DNA from: Sporosarcina sp. P32b
GTDB taxonomy: Bacteria; Bacillota; Bacilli; Bacillales_A; Planococcaceae
Length of the DNA stretch: 64,000 nt
Assembly: GCF_002743335.1 (NCBI RefSeq)
Contig: NZ_PDZB01000014.1
Coordinates: 1-64,000 of the forward strand
Reading direction: 5' to 3'
Part shown: piece after piece, positions 50,429 to 60,185 of the stretch
Numbering within the stretch: the stretch's first letter is position 1
Layout: every line of letters starts with the position of its first letter
The notes under the pieces: generated by a model
Told to the model about the DNA's origin: nothing
Databases searched by the model: none
The model's input: only the letters and a program-made list of their open reading frames with translations
Translations under genes and position numbers: made by a program

Positions 50429-50560
50429 TTATTCTTCATGTCGTCCGACACAACGCTCGCATTCGTACATTACAGACTCTTGCTTTTCTTTGAACTGATT
50501 CCCACATTCCGTACAAACCTTTTCCACCATTTGTCTTTTCTGCTCTGTGTTCTTTTTCAT
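50429..50560 (-). CDS. Small zinc-ribbon protein (43 aa)
   Basis: Begins MKKNTEQKRQMVEKVC. CTEC and CERC pairs 18 residues apart form a minimal zinc ribbon. GGGGG lies eight bases upstream of the ATG and a terminator abuts the stop, which supports a real one-gene unit. Function unknown; such peptides often bind nucleic acid or act as partners. Confidence 0.7.
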   Translation of the reverse strand: MKKNTEQKRQMVEKVCTECGNQFKEKQESVMYECERCVGRHEE

Positions 50561-50734
50561 CGTCTATTCCCCCATTCGTTTTTTGTAATTCGCTGTACTG
50601 ATACAGCAACTTTTCTTAAGACTAATATATAACAGCGTAGTCAGATTTGTCACTCTTTTCAGACGGAATCTGTTATTTTGCGATAGAATCCAAAAGAGCG
50701 CGACGAATGGAGGTATTAAAAAAATGAAAATAAA

Positions 50735-50770
50735 AATGGCATGTCGATATCGTGACATACCATTTCTTGC
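50735..50770 (-). terminator. Terminator after the 36-aa membrane peptide gene
   Basis: AAATGGTATGTC and GACATGCCATTT arms, then T-rich sequence on the minus strand. Confidence 0.65.
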
Positions 50771-50774
50771 CTCT

Positions 50775-50885
50775 TTACATCATCAATCCGTATACTATTA
50801 CAGCTGCGATGATGACAAGAGTTACGACAAACACCGTCCATTGCATATTATCCGGCTTTTCTGGTCTACTGTCCCATTTCTGCAT
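50775..50885 (-). CDS. Small single-span membrane protein (36 aa)
   Basis: Begins MQKWDSRPEKPDNMQW, followed by one hydrophobic helix (VFVVTLVIIAAVIVYGL). AAAGGA lies nine bases upstream and a terminator hairpin follows the stop. Confidence 0.65.
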   Translation of the reverse strand: MQKWDSRPEKPDNMQWTVFVVTLVIIAAVIVYGLMM

Positions 50886-51247
50886 GAATAAACGCTTCCT
50901 TTCTGGTGGTTAGTCCCTCACTCATTAGTTTTCCCTTCTGTTTACGAATTAAACACCACTTATTTGTCTACATACAGAATAAAAATCTACATGTTTTATA
51001 TGAATTAATATTTTTCCACTACTATTGCAAGATAGCAAAATGCTTCCCTATTACATAAATATTTGACCCACCCTATTTATTGAATTCCCTTATCAACCCA
51101 GTAACCGCTTACATTCACAGAAAGTTCCCAATAAAGTCACTATTATTAAAATAAACACACAATTTAGAACTTTCGTGTGTTCATTCAGTTTTTTTCATGT
51201 TATTATGAGTAAACGTTGACTCAATAACGGAGGTTAGATGATAAGTT
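50886..51247. other. AT-rich region upstream of ilvA
   Basis: 360 bp without a supported gene. No T-box (no GGGTGG-ACCGCG motif) or other known leader is visible. TTGACTCAATAACGGAGG at about 51216 includes a possible -35 element and the upstream ribosome site. Confidence 0.35.
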
Positions 51248-52516
51248 ATGAAGGTGAAAAAAATGGAAACTCCAAGTGTTCAAGTAGAAGATATCTTAAT
51301 TGCTAATCAGCTGCTGAAAGACATCGTAGCGCATACGCCTTTACAGAAAAATGATCGTCTATCGGAAAAGTATGACTGCCATGTGTATATTAAGCGGGAA
51401 GATTTGCAGCATGTCCGTTCCTTTAAATTGCGCGGTGCTTATTATAAGATGAAACGCATCGAAACAGAAGCACGTAAAAAAGGAATTGTCTGTGCGAGTG
51501 CAGGAAACCATGCACAAGGCGTAGCGTTCGCATGTGCAAACCTGGACATTGATGGCAAGATCTTCATGCCTCAAACAACTCCTAGACAAAAAGTAAATAT
51601 GGTGAAAATGTTCGGGCGCGATCGCATTGAAATTATTTTAGTCGGAGATACGTTCGATGATTGTTTCGAAAGCGCGGTCGAATTGATGGAAAAAGAACAG
51701 CGTATTTTCATTCATCCATTCAATGACAAGGATATTATTGCCGGTCAAGGGACGGTAGCTGTTGAGATCATGAACGATATCGAAGAGCCAATTGATTACG
51801 TATTTGCAAGTATCGGTGGCGGTGGATTGATGTCGGGAATCAGTACGTACATTAAAAACTTGTCTCCGCATACGAAAATGATCGGTGCAGAGCCAGCTGG
51901 TGCAGCAAGCATGAAGGCTTCTATCGACGCACAAAAGGTCGTTCCCCTGGCAACGATCGATAAATTCGTCGATGGCGCGGCCGTCAAATGCGTAGGCGAT
52001 TTAAATTATGAAATTTGCAATAACTATCTCGAAAACATCGTCAGCGTCCCTGAAGGTAAAGTATGTACGGCAATTCTCGATCTATACAATGAACACGCGA
52101 TCATCGCGGAGCCAGCAGGTGCCCTTCCAATCGCAGCCCTGGATTTCTATAAAAATGAAATCAAAGGCAAGTGCGTCGTCTGTGTGATCAGCGGTGGAAA
52201 TAATGATATCGGTAGAATGCAGGAAATCAAAGAGAAATCGATGATTTACGAAGGCTTGCTGTATTATTTCCTCGTAGACTTCCCACAACGTGCAGGTGCA
52301 CTACGCCAGTTTCTTGACGGTGTGCTTGGACCGGATGACGATATTACGATGTTCGAGTATACGAAAAAGAATAACAAAGAGAGCGGACCAGGTCTTGTTG
52401 GAATTGAGATTAAGCACAAGGAAGACTATAATGGCCTAATTTCACGCATGGAGAAGAATGGATTCCCTTATAAAGAAGTGAACAAGGACAGTACGTTGTT
52501 CGGGTTGTTGATTTAA
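51248..52516 (+). CDS. ilvA: Threonine ammonia-lyase (threonine deaminase), biosynthetic type
   Basis: 422 residues at the full length; an inner ATG five codons on (51263), with AAGGTG before it, may be the real start. Converts threonine to 2-oxobutyrate, first step to isoleucine. PLP lysine in RSFKLRGAYYK (about 66), CASAGNHAQGVAFA (substrate loop) and the glycine loop GGGGLMSG (about 197-204). A C-terminal ACT-like regulatory domain (about 335-420) starts at YYFLVDFPQRAGALRQFL, so feedback control by isoleucine or valine is possible. Confidence 0.96.
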   Translation: MKVKKMETPSVQVEDILIANQLLKDIVAHTPLQKNDRLSEKYDCHVYIKREDLQHVRSFKLRGAYYKMKRIETEARKKGIVCASAGNHAQGVAFACANLDIDGKIFMPQTTPRQKVNMVKMFGRDRIEIILVGDTFDDCFESAVELMEKEQRIFIHPFNDKDIIAGQGTVAVEIMNDIEEPIDYVFASIGGGGLMSGISTYIKNLSPHTKMIGAEPAGAASMKASIDAQKVVPLATIDKFVDGAAVKCVGDLNYEICNNYLENIVSVPEGKVCTAILDLYNEHAIIAEPAGALPIAALDFYKNEIKGKCVVCVISGGNNDIGRMQEIKEKSMIYEGLLYYFLVDFPQRAGALRQFLDGVLGPDDDITMFEYTKKNNKESGPGLVGIEIKHKEDYNGLISRMEKNGFPYKEVNKDSTLFGLLI

Positions 52517-52517
52517 C

Positions 52518-52566
52518 AAAAGCACTGCCGTAAGAGTCATCGCGACTTCTTGCGGCAGTTTTTTTG
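52518..52566 (+). terminator. Terminator after ilvA
   Basis: CTGCCGTAAGAGTC pairs with GACTTCTTGCGGCAG, then TTTTTTT. Confidence 0.9.
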
Positions 52567-52835
52567 TGGTTCTGATTAGCACAGTGAAATTATAATTTGC
52601 GTACCTTACCCAACCAAGAAACACTTATGGCAGAAAGACTATGCGGCTGAGTGGTATTTATTTTGGTTGTGGTTTTAAGTGGTAAAGCAAAACAAGAGAT
52701 AGCGTACAGTACCCGACTAACAAACGTGTTTTGCAGGAAAAACTAGGCGGCTGCGTGTCTTTGCGACTCTTTGTTGGGACGTTGCACGACTGGCGGTTGG
52801 GTACTGAAGTTAGTAAGTGTCTGCTTTCTGGACTC

Positions 52836-52933
52836 GCGCAGGCACGTGGGGGATTGCCTACAGCCAGGAGCCAGCTGGCAAAGTGCCGCCAGTTGTTTCC
52901 TAGCCACGGCCTACCCCGCAGTTGTGCCTGCGC
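52836..52933. repeat. GC-rich hairpin repeat with 10-bp arms
   Basis: GCGCAGGCAC at 52836 and GTGCCTGCGC at 52924 are perfect inverse complements; inner dyads such as CCAGCTGG lie between. Confidence 0.7.
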
Positions 52934-53054
52934 TACTAAGTGGTAGTTATTCTAGTTGTGGTTCTTATAGGAGGAAGTTCAGTGACATCGTGATAGCTAG
53001 TATGTATTTCTTGCAAAAGAAGTGTAGGAACTGCCATTCACACAATTTAACGAA

Positions 53055-53142
53055 GGCGCCTGCTGTGGTAGGTGTAGCGAGGAGACAAAGACAGGCCTTG
53101 TCTCTGGCTCCTCGCGAAAGCCATCCACCAGCGCTGTAGTGG
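53055..53142. repeat. Second GC-rich hairpin repeat
   Basis: GCGAGGAG (53077) and CTCCTCGC (53108) arms enclose AGACAA/TTGTCT, giving a long imperfect stem; flanked by GCGCCTGCTGTGG and CCACCAGCGC, a further pair. Confidence 0.65.
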
Positions 53143-53445
53143 CGACAATGAACTTACTACTTACATAGACAGCTAAACCACAAACTACTGAACAAACAGG
53201 AAAAAGAAAATGAACGTGCAAGAACCACAACCCCATGCCGCTTATTACGCACCCAAGGATTAAACGTTCAAAACCTCCCCTGCACTAATCTCCAACCCAC
53301 AAGAATTTATTCAAAACAACTGAGAAAGGTTTCCGAAATAAAAAAACTGGGTAATAAATTACTAAAATACACATAAAGAGCACATGCTATCTGTACATAA
53401 GAAGTACACTTTTTATGAAAATGCAGAAAAGGCGGTGACTTTGAA

Positions 53446-53988
53446 ATGGGCCCCAAGCATAGTAAATTCAGTATATCCATACTCTTCATAATTCCCTTAC
53501 TCATCTTAGCCAGTCTCACGGTTCCTTACTTCACAACGATCCAAAACGGCACGGATATCTATCTCCAATCAGAAACGATTACCGAACAAGACGCAAACGA
53601 AAATTATGTCATGCTTCGCTACGACGTCGAAAAAGTACCAAAGGAACGCATGACTCCTAGTTTAGTGACTGCATTAAAAAAACCAGATGAACTCGGCCAG
53701 ACGCGAGTATTTGGCGTATTGGAACAAAAAGACGGTGTCACTGAATTGATTTCATTGACTGACAAAAAACCGGAGGAAGGCGTCTATTTAATGGGCTGGT
53801 TGGCGCAGACAACCGATAGAGAGTATCGTCAAAACGATCATTATATCGTAAACTTCGGATTAGATCGTGTCTATGTTCCCGAATTTGGACATCGAGTTGC
53901 GGCAGACAGTGTACAAAATAGCACGATGACAGCGCATTTTAAAGTACTTGACGGCAATAGCATTTTGCGCGAATTTCAAATCAACTAA
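53446..53988 (+). CDS. GDYXXLXY-type membrane-anchored protein
   Basis: 180 residues: an N-terminal span (about 10-30) and an outer domain. NENYVMLRYDVEKVPKE at about 50-66 corresponds to the GDYXXLXY signature, here with N instead of GD, followed by the usual VFGVLEQKDGVTELISLT strands and the closing LDRVYVPEFG. Function of the family is unknown; members often pair with DUF2157 proteins, not seen here. Weak ribosome site GGCGGTG. Confidence 0.72.
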   Translation: MGPKHSKFSISILFIIPLLILASLTVPYFTTIQNGTDIYLQSETITEQDANENYVMLRYDVEKVPKERMTPSLVTALKKPDELGQTRVFGVLEQKDGVTELISLTDKKPEEGVYLMGWLAQTTDREYRQNDHYIVNFGLDRVYVPEFGHRVAADSVQNSTMTAHFKVLDGNSILREFQIN

Positions 53989-54034
53989 AAAAGCAACAAG
54001 GCAGAGTACGGCTCTGACTTGTTGCTTCCTTTTT
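53987..54034. terminator. Bidirectional terminator
   Basis: AAGCAACAAG and CTTGTTGCTT arms with an inner CAGAGTACGGCTCTG stem; A and T runs on both sides, between convergent genes. Confidence 0.85.
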
Positions 54035-54037
54035 TTA

Positions 54038-55456
54038 TTATAAACCTAAAGAAATATATTTCACTTCTAGATATTCATCCATACCTTGATGTCCACCTTC
54101 ACGTCCAAGGCCACTTTGTTTAAAGCCGCCAAACGGAGCTTGTGGTGCAGATGGTAAACCATCATTTAGACCCACGATACCATAATCTAACGCTTCACAA
54201 ATCTGAATACCTTTTGTGATATTCTCCGTGAAGACGTAAGACGCTAATCCAAATACTGTATCATTTGCACGCTGGATTACTTCCTCTTGTGTCTCAAACG
54301 TGGTAATTGGCAATACCGGGCCAAATGTCTCTTCTTGCATACAGAGCATGTCGTCTGTTACATCTTTTAAGACAGTCGGTTGGTAGAATAAGCCTTTAAT
54401 GAGTTCACCGCCTGTAACGACTGTTGCCCCTTTAGATTTTGCATCTGTTACATGCTCATCCACTTTATCGATTGCATCTTGGTCAATTAACGGACCAATT
54501 ACGACGCCTTCTTCTTTGCCGTCGCCGACTTTCAATTTCTTCGTTTCCTCGGCAATGCGCTTTGTGAATTCTTCCACGATTGATGAATGAACATAAATAC
54601 GGTTCGCACAGACACATGTTTGTCCTGCATTACGGAATTTCGCCGCGATCACGCCATCTACTGCTTTATCTAGATCCGCGTCCGCCATAATAATCGCCGG
54701 TGCCTGTCCACCGAGTTCCAATGAAATCTTCTTCATCGTATCGGCTGCACCTTTCATTAAAGTCTTACCGATTTCAGTAGATCCTGTAAACGTCAGCTTG
54801 CGCACACGACCGTCTTCTTGCCATGCTTCTGCAATTTCACTCGCACTGCCTGTTACGATGTTAAGAACACCATCCGGAATACCTGCTTCTTGCGCTAGCT
54901 CTATTAAACGAATTGCAGTTAGCGGAGTCTGAGAAGCCGGCTTCATGACGACCGTACAGCCTGCTGCGAGAGCCGGAGCGACTTTACGCGCAATCATAGC
55001 CGCTGGAAAGTTCCATGGCGTAATCGATGCGATGACACCTACTGGTTGCTTTTGCACGAACAATCGCTTATTCGATTGTGTAGCCGGAATGGTTTCACCA
55101 TAAATTCGCTTACCTTCTTCAGCAAACCAGCTAATGTAACCATTCGAATAACGCATTTCGCCAAGCGCTTCGGCTAACGGCTTACCTTGCTCAGTCGTCA
55201 TGATGTCGGCTACGCTTTCTTCATTTTCCTCAATCAACGCATGCCATTTCATTAAATAAGCACTGCGCTCATATGCTGACAACGCCGCCCAGTCTGAAAA
55301 TGCTGCAGAAGCCGCATCGACTGCCTGCGTCGCTTCTGCTTTGCCGCCTTTAGGCACTGCACCGATTGTCTCACCAGTTGAAGGATTCACTACTTCAATT
55401 TGCGGTAAATCTGCACCGAGTCGCTTTCCGTTAATGATCATTTCAGTTGTTTTCAT
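54038..55456 (-). CDS. gabD: NAD(P)-dependent succinate-semialdehyde dehydrogenase
   Basis: 472 residues from the ATG at 55456 (AAGGAG nine bases upstream). Aldehyde dehydrogenase fold with general base Glu in LELGGQAPAI (about 252) and nucleophile Cys in FRNAGQTCVCANR (about 286). ITPWNFPAAMIARKVAPALA and the C-terminal PFGGFKQSGLGREGGHQGMD are typical of the GabD class, which oxidises succinate semialdehyde to succinate. Substrate assignment rests on overall similarity; no gabT neighbour. Confidence 0.87.
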   Translation of the reverse strand: MKTTEMIINGKRLGADLPQIEVVNPSTGETIGAVPKGGKAEATQAVDAASAAFSDWAALSAYERSAYLMKWHALIEENEESVADIMTTEQGKPLAEALGEMRYSNGYISWFAEEGKRIYGETIPATQSNKRLFVQKQPVGVIASITPWNFPAAMIARKVAPALAAGCTVVMKPASQTPLTAIRLIELAQEAGIPDGVLNIVTGSASEIAEAWQEDGRVRKLTFTGSTEIGKTLMKGAADTMKKISLELGGQAPAIIMADADLDKAVDGVIAAKFRNAGQTCVCANRIYVHSSIVEEFTKRIAEETKKLKVGDGKEEGVVIGPLIDQDAIDKVDEHVTDAKSKGATVVTGGELIKGLFYQPTVLKDVTDDMLCMQEETFGPVLPITTFETQEEVIQRANDTVFGLASYVFTENITKGIQICEALDYGIVGLNDGLPSAPQAPFGGFKQSGLGREGGHQGMDEYLEVKYISLGL

Positions 55457-55470
55457 GTACAATCTCTCCT

Positions 55471-56238
55471 TTATTTAGCATCATTGACACGCTCAACAGG
55501 AATATCTGCCACTATATCATTTAATACCCAACTGGCGAGAATTAAACCTGCAACTGATGGACAAAATGCATTGGAAGCTGGAGGCATTTGTGCTTTTCGT
55601 ATCGATGCATCGGCGTTCCCTACCGTTTCCAGAACGTCTTCCCGTACGACAATTGGGCTTTCATCGGAAAATACGACAGGCACACCTTTAGGGATTCCAA
55701 GCTTGCGCAAACGAAGACGCATCACTTTTGCTAATGGATCCGTATGCGTTTTCGAAATATCAGCAATTTGGAAACGAGTAGGATCGGTTTTATTCGCAGC
55801 TCCCATACTCGAGATTACTTTAATTCCACGCTCGAGACATTGCTGGATCAAATGAATTTTATAGCTAATCGTATCCGATGCATCAATGACATAATCAGGC
55901 TTGTACGAGAAGAATTCTTCAGACGTTTCCTCCGTGTAGAACATATGTAGATCAATCACTTCACACTCTGCATTAATATCCGCAATTCGTTCTTTCATGA
56001 CAGCTGATTTCGAGCGCCCTACCGTCGACAAATAAGCAACTAGTTGGCGGTTGATATTGGTAATATCGATTGTGTCTTTATCGACTAAGATAATACGTCC
56101 AACCCCAGTGCGCGCGCATGCTTCAGCTGCGAATGAACCAACTCCACCGACTCCTAAAATCGCCACCGTCTTACCTTTCATTCTCTCTACGCCTTCTGTA
56201 CCAATGGATAACTCATTTCTCGAAAATTGATGTAACAT
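55471..56238 (-). CDS. tcdA: tRNA threonylcarbamoyladenosine dehydratase
   Basis: 255 residues of the E1/ThiF-like TcdA/CsdL family. ATP-binding VAILGVGGVGSFAAEACART at about 30-49, and DITNINRQLVAY, the ThiF signature with Arg68. VIDASDTISYKIHLIQQC and the C-terminal NAFCPSVAGLILASWVL complete the family pattern. It cyclises t6A37 of tRNA to ct6A using ATP. Position next to 6S RNA and aspS matches yrvM in B. subtilis. Confidence 0.93.
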   Translation of the reverse strand: MLHQFSRNELSIGTEGVERMKGKTVAILGVGGVGSFAAEACARTGVGRIILVDKDTIDITNINRQLVAYLSTVGRSKSAVMKERIADINAECEVIDLHMFYTEETSEEFFSYKPDYVIDASDTISYKIHLIQQCLERGIKVISSMGAANKTDPTRFQIADISKTHTDPLAKVMRLRLRKLGIPKGVPVVFSDESPIVVREDVLETVGNADASIRKAQMPPASNAFCPSVAGLILASWVLNDIVADIPVERVNDAK

Positions 56239-56324
56239 CTATACCGCATCCTTTATGATAAATTGTATTCACTCTATCCTAAAACAGTCACCTGCACTCG
56301 CGCAACTAACTGAATTTTGGACAA

Positions 56325-56354
56325 CAAAAAACCTTCTCGCTTAAGCAAGAAGGT
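56325..56354 (-). terminator. Terminator of the 6S RNA gene
   Basis: ACCTTCTTGC-TTAA-GCGAGAAGGT then TTTTTTG on the minus strand. Confidence 0.9.
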
Positions 56355-56361
56355 GAATAGT

Positions 56362-56556
56362 TGTTAGAAAGTGAAATCCCGACTGTGCCGTCTTTGAATA
56401 TCGCTTTGAACCCGCTAATAGCAGGTGGGTGTCCTGTATAACTCTTTTGGCGTCCCGATTAAAGGCATGTCATCCAAGCTATAACGTTGAACTCCCGACG
56501 ATAAGATGTTGGGTCAAAACTAATTTACAAATGACGAACACTTCAGGATTTCTACT
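56362..56556 (-). ncRNA. ssrS: 6S RNA (BsrA type)
   Basis: About 195 nt. The 5' part AATCCTGAAGTGTTCG and the 3' part GACGGCACAGTCGGGATTTC can pair as the closing stem. Internal conserved stretches TTTTGACCCAACAT, GTCGGGAGTTCAACG, GGGACGCCAAAAGAGTTATA and CAGGACACCCACCTGCT match my memory of Bacillus 6S-1 RNA. It binds sigma-A RNA polymerase as a promoter mimic. The location between aspS and tcdA is the same as for bsrA in B. subtilis. Confidence 0.9.
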
Positions 56557-56562
56557 AACTTC

Positions 56563-56591
56563 ATCTTATCATACGCTTTTTAAAAATTCAA
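56563..56591 (-). promoter_or_regulatory. Sigma-A promoter of 6S RNA
   Basis: Minus strand TTGAAT, 17 bp spacer, TAAGAT; the predicted start about seven bases on agrees with the 5' end of the RNA. Confidence 0.75.
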
Positions 56592-56628
56592 TCGATTTGT
56601 ATAAACTCTTTTGAAAATAGTCGTTTAC

Positions 56629-58398
56629 TCACTTTTTAACTGGTTCAGCGACTACTTTAATCCCGAGTTCTTTCAACTGTGCATCATCAACAGAACTTGG
56701 TGCTTCTGTCAATAAGTCACTCGCACTAGCTGTTTTGGGGAATGCGATTGTGTCACGCAAGTTTGTAGAACCAGCAAGCAACATCACGATACGGTCTAAA
56801 CCGAACGCAATACCGCCGTGTGGAGGTGTTCCATATTCAAACGCATCCAACAAGAATCCAAATTGCTCGCGCGCTTGCTCATCCGTGAAGCCAAGTGCTT
56901 TGAACATGGCTTCTTGCACATCACGTTGATAAATACGCAATGATCCGCCACCTAGCTCATAACCGTTCAATACTAAGTCATACGCTTGTGCTTTTACAGT
57001 TTCCGGGCTAGTTTTCAATTCTTCCACGTCAGCAGGCATCGTGAATGGGTGATGCGCTGCGTAGTAACGACCATCTTCCTCATCGTACTCAAATAACGGC
57101 CAATCCGTAACCCACAGGAAGTTATACTTCGACTGATCGATCAAGTCCAATTCTTTTCCTAACTTCAGACGCAATGCGCCAAGTGAATCGGCTACAACTG
57201 ACTTCTTGTCAGCTCCGAACAAGAATAAATCTCCAGGTTCACCGTCGCCAGCCGCTTTCAATGCTTCGCCAATTTCACCGTCGAAGAATTTCGCAATTGG
57301 ACCATTAAAGCCATCTTCCGTCACTTTCAACCAAGCCATTCCTTTAGCGCCATACACTTTAGCAAATTCGCCTAGTGCATCGATATCTTTACGTGAATAT
57401 TTTTCCGCCGCACCTTTAACGTTGATCAACTTCACCTGTCCACCCGCTTCAACTGCGCCAGCGAATACTTTGAATGAAGACTCTTTAACGATCTCAGATA
57501 CGTCCGTCAATTCCATTCCGAATCGAGTGTCCGGCTTGTCTGAACCAAAACGACTCATTGCTTCATCATATGGAAGACGTTTAAATGGTGTTTCCACATC
57601 TACTTGCTTAACATCTTTCATCACTTTTTTGATCAAGCGTTCGTTGAGCTCCAAAATTTCTTCGATTGACATAAAGCTCATTTCCATATCGATTTGCGTG
57701 AATTCCGGTTGACGGTCTGCACGTAAATCTTCATCGCGGAAACAACGAGCGATTTGGTAGTAACGATCGAATCCGGATACCATCAATAACTGCTTGAACA
57801 ACTGTGGTGACTGTGGCAATGCGTAGAATTCACCTTCGTGAACACGGCTTGGCACTAAATAGTCACGTGCGCCTTCAGGAGTAGATTTCGTTAAAATTGG
57901 TGTTTCCACTTCCAAGAATCCTTCATCATCCAAGAAGTTACGAACCGTTTTCGTAATATCTGAACGCATTTTGAACACTTTTGCAAGTTCAGGGCGACGA
58001 AGATCGAGATAACGATACTTCAGGCGCGTCTCTTCGCCTACATCCGTTTCGTCTTCGATTGTAAATGGTGGGTTCTTCGCTTCGTTGATGACTTTCACTT
58101 CTACAACTTGGACTTCGATTGCGCCCGTTGCGATGTTTTTGTTCTTTGTGCGTTCTTCACGTTCTATAACGAGACCTGTAACTTCGATGACGTATTCGTT
58201 ACGCAAAGTTTCAGCGATTTCGAGTGCTTCTTTTGAGATGTCTGGATTGAAGACTGTCTGGACGATGCCTGCGCGGTCGCGGACGTCGATGAAAATCAGT
58301 CCACCAAGATCACGGCGCTTCTGCACCCAACCTTTAAGTGTGACTTCTTCTCCGATTTGTAGTTCTGATAAGTTCCCACAATAATGTGTGCGTTGCAT
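56629..58398 (-). CDS. aspS: Aspartate--tRNA ligase
   Basis: 589 residues, the usual bacterial length. N-terminal OB-fold for the anticodon ([18 protein letters not shown] at about 16-33), class II motif 2 in [20 protein letters not shown], a bacterial GAD insertion (about 290-410) and motif 3 [16 protein letters not shown] near 540. Charges tRNA-Asp. The 490-bp gap to hisS is filled by repeats, so a separate promoter cannot be excluded. Confidence 0.97.
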   Translation of the reverse strand: MQRTHYCGNLSELQIGEEVTLKGWVQKRRDLGGLIFIDVRDRAGIVQTVFNPDISKEALEIAETLRNEYVIEVTGLVIEREERTKNKNIATGAIEVQVVEVKVINEAKNPPFTIEDETDVGEETRLKYRYLDLRRPELAKVFKMRSDITKTVRNFLDDEGFLEVETPILTKSTPEGARDYLVPSRVHEGEFYALPQSPQLFKQLLMVSGFDRYYQIARCFRDEDLRADRQPEFTQIDMEMSFMSIEEILELNERLIKKVMKDVKQVDVETPFKRLPYDEAMSRFGSDKPDTRFGMELTDVSEIVKESSFKVFAGAVEAGGQVKLINVKGAAEKYSRKDIDALGEFAKVYGAKGMAWLKVTEDGFNGPIAKFFDGEIGEALKAAGDGEPGDLFLFGADKKSVVADSLGALRLKLGKELDLIDQSKYNFLWVTDWPLFEYDEEDGRYYAAHHPFTMPADVEELKTSPETVKAQAYDLVLNGYELGGGSLRIYQRDVQEAMFKALGFTDEQAREQFGFLLDAFEYGTPPHGGIAFGLDRIVMLLAGSTNLRDTIAFPKTASASDLLTEAPSSVDDAQLKELGIKVVAEPVKK

Positions 58399-58489
58399 AG
58401 TGACTACACTACCCTTCTGATGTTTGAGTTTGAGTTTGTATTTTTAATTAAAAAAGTAAAAGTTATATAGAGAGTGAAATGGTGTTGTG

Positions 58490-58626
58490 CTTGGGATTTG
58501 CGCTTCAGAGGGGACGCGTTCCGGAGGGCCCGCGGTGAGCCAACTAGGTCGCTGTGCTCCCTTTAGTTGTCTCACCTGTCGGGCTGATCCTCCCGGAGTC
58601 GCCCCTCTTACGCTCCAATCCTAAGT
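58490..58626. repeat. Long GC-rich hairpin repeat 1 between hisS and aspS
   Basis: GGGATTTGCGCTTCAGAGGGG at the left end pairs imperfectly with CCCCTCTTACGCTCCAATCC at the right; GGTGAGCCAACTA and TAGTTGTCTCACC form an inner stem. Same family as the element at 58740 and the truncated one at 40203. Repeats of this kind recur in Bacillaceae genomes (general knowledge). Confidence 0.8.
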
Positions 58627-58739
58627 GGAGACTATAATTAGTTAGTGACATCACTGAAATTCATAAGTGACCCAGTGTGCTGCTTCTTGATTCTTTTATA
58701 TTCAAATGCAAGAACAGAAACAAATTACGTCCCACTTAT

Positions 58740-58873
58740 TAAGTAGGGATTGGAGTGCAGAGCGGCGACTCCCGCGGGATAAGCATGAGCCTTGAGACCC
58801 CGCGGGAACGAAGTGACGAGGAGGCTCAAGCCATGCCCGCAGGAAAGCGTCCGCTCGGAACGGAAATCCCCAT
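58740..58873. repeat. Long GC-rich hairpin repeat 2 between hisS and aspS
   Basis: GGGATTGGAGTGCAGAGCGG and the terminal GAACGGAAATCCC form the outer arms. GACTCCCGCGGGA, ACCCCGCGGGAACG, and the inner GAGCCTTGAG/CTCAAG stems give a branched structure. Confidence 0.8.
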
Positions 58874-58887
58874 GACCTTCCAAGCTC

Positions 58888-60150
58888 TTACTTCTCCAAT
58901 TCTCCAATCAATTCGTCAACCGTAACCTTTTTCTGTTCTCCGTCCGCCATGCTCTTTAGCTGGACAACGTTTTCGTTCACTTCGTCTTCGCCGATGACGA
59001 TGACGTGGTGCGCTTTCAAGCGGTCGGCGGACTTCATTTGGGCCTTCATCTTGCGGTCCATATAGTCCATCTCGCTGCGTAAACCATTTTCGCGTAGCTT
59101 GCCGAGAATCTCGAAGCCTTTTTCTCGTGCTGCATCGCCAAGTGTGACGATGTAGACGTCGAGTGAAGGTTCGTCTGTGAAGGACTTTTCTTCCGCTTCA
59201 AGTGCCAGTAATAGTCGCTCGATACTGAGGGCGAAGCCGATGCCTGGTGCTGGTGGGCCACCGATTTCTTCAGCAAGTCCGTTGTAGCGTCCGCCGCCAC
59301 AAAGTGTCGTGATCGCACCGAAGCCTTTAGACGTGCTCATGATCTCGAATGCCGTGTGGTTGTAGTAATCTAGACCACGTACAAGATTCGGATCGTATTC
59401 GTACTCGATGCCTGCGATGTCCAAGTAGTTCTTCACTTTTTCGAAGTACGCGCTTGATTCTTCATTCAAATAATCAGCTAATGAAGGGGCTGTTTTCATC
59501 AATGGATGTTCTCTATCTACTTTACAGTCCAGAATGCGCAACGGGTTTTTCTCCAGACGGTTTTGGCAATCTGAACAGAATTCTCCGATGTTCGGGCTGA
59601 AGTGTGCAATTAGTGCTTCACGGTGTGCGTCGCGTGACTCCTTGTCGCCAAGTGAGTTCAGTACGAGTTTAATATCCGACAAGCCCGTTTCCTTATAAAT
59701 ATTCATCGCCAACTCGATTACCTCTGCATCGATGGCTGGATCATCACTGCCGATTGCCTCTACGCCGAATTGGACGAATTGACGGTAACGGCCGGCTTGT
59801 TGACGCTCATAGCGGAACATCGGACCTGTGTAGTATAGCTTCACAGGCTGATCTGCATAGCCGAACATTTTGTGCTCGACGAATGAACGCACGACAGGTG
59901 CTGTACCTTCTGGGCGCAACGTCATCGAGCGATCTCCTCGATCTGTAAATGTGTACATCTCTTTTTGCACGATATCTGTCGTATCACCGACTGTGCGCTG
60001 GAATAATTCGGTTTGTTCAAAAATTGGTGTGCGGATTTCCTTGTAGTTGTAGACATCACAGATCGAACGAGCGATCTTTTCAACGCGCTGCCACTTCCAG
60101 GAAACATCAGGAAGAATATCCTGCGTACCGCGGGGAACTTTAAAATTCAT
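58888..60150 (-). CDS. hisS: Histidine--tRNA ligase
   Basis: 420 residues from the ATG at 60150 ([15 protein letters not shown], the normal HisRS start; the longer open frame runs through the T-box leader). AAAGGAG lies upstream. Class II motif 2 [15 protein letters not shown], HisA loop [15 protein letters not shown] and motif 3 [15 protein letters not shown] are complete, followed by an anticodon-binding domain. Regulated by the T-box leader, probably together with aspS. Confidence 0.97.
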   Translation of the reverse strand: MNFKVPRGTQDILPDVSWKWQRVEKIARSICDVYNYKEIRTPIFEQTELFQRTVGDTTDIVQKEMYTFTDRGDRSMTLRPEGTAPVVRSFVEHKMFGYADQPVKLYYTGPMFRYERQQAGRYRQFVQFGVEAIGSDDPAIDAEVIELAMNIYKETGLSDIKLVLNSLGDKESRDAHREALIAHFSPNIGEFCSDCQNRLEKNPLRILDCKVDREHPLMKTAPSLADYLNEESSAYFEKVKNYLDIAGIEYEYDPNLVRGLDYYNHTAFEIMSTSKGFGAITTLCGGGRYNGLAEEIGGPPAPGIGFALSIERLLLALEAEEKSFTDEPSLDVYIVTLGDAAREKGFEILGKLRENGLRSEMDYMDRKMKAQMKSADRLKAHHVIVIGEDEVNENVVQLKSMADGEQKKVTVDELIGELEK

Positions 60151-60185
60151 TAGAAAAACTCCTTTCGATGATCTGATGACGGGCG

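Larger units (their letters stand above)
52567..53445. other. 880-bp non-coding region rich in repeats
   Basis: No gene with a ribosome site is seen. Contains a 24-bp direct repeat with three mismatches (GTGGTATTTATTTTGG... at 52651 and 52940) and two long GC-rich hairpins, listed separately. Open frames here follow from the repeat composition. Confidence 0.6.

Noticed and set aside
50886-51247. T-box leader for ilvA
   Set aside because: No GGGTGG/ACCGCG T-box motif or terminator-antiterminator pair is visible.
52731-53236. Open frames in the repeat-rich region after ilvA
   Set aside because: They run across inverted repeats, lack ribosome sites and have Cys/Arg/Gly-rich text typical of GC-rich non-coding DNA.
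58725-58907. 60-codon open frame between aspS and hisS
   Set aside because: It lies inside hairpin repeat 2 and is a product of the repeat sequence.
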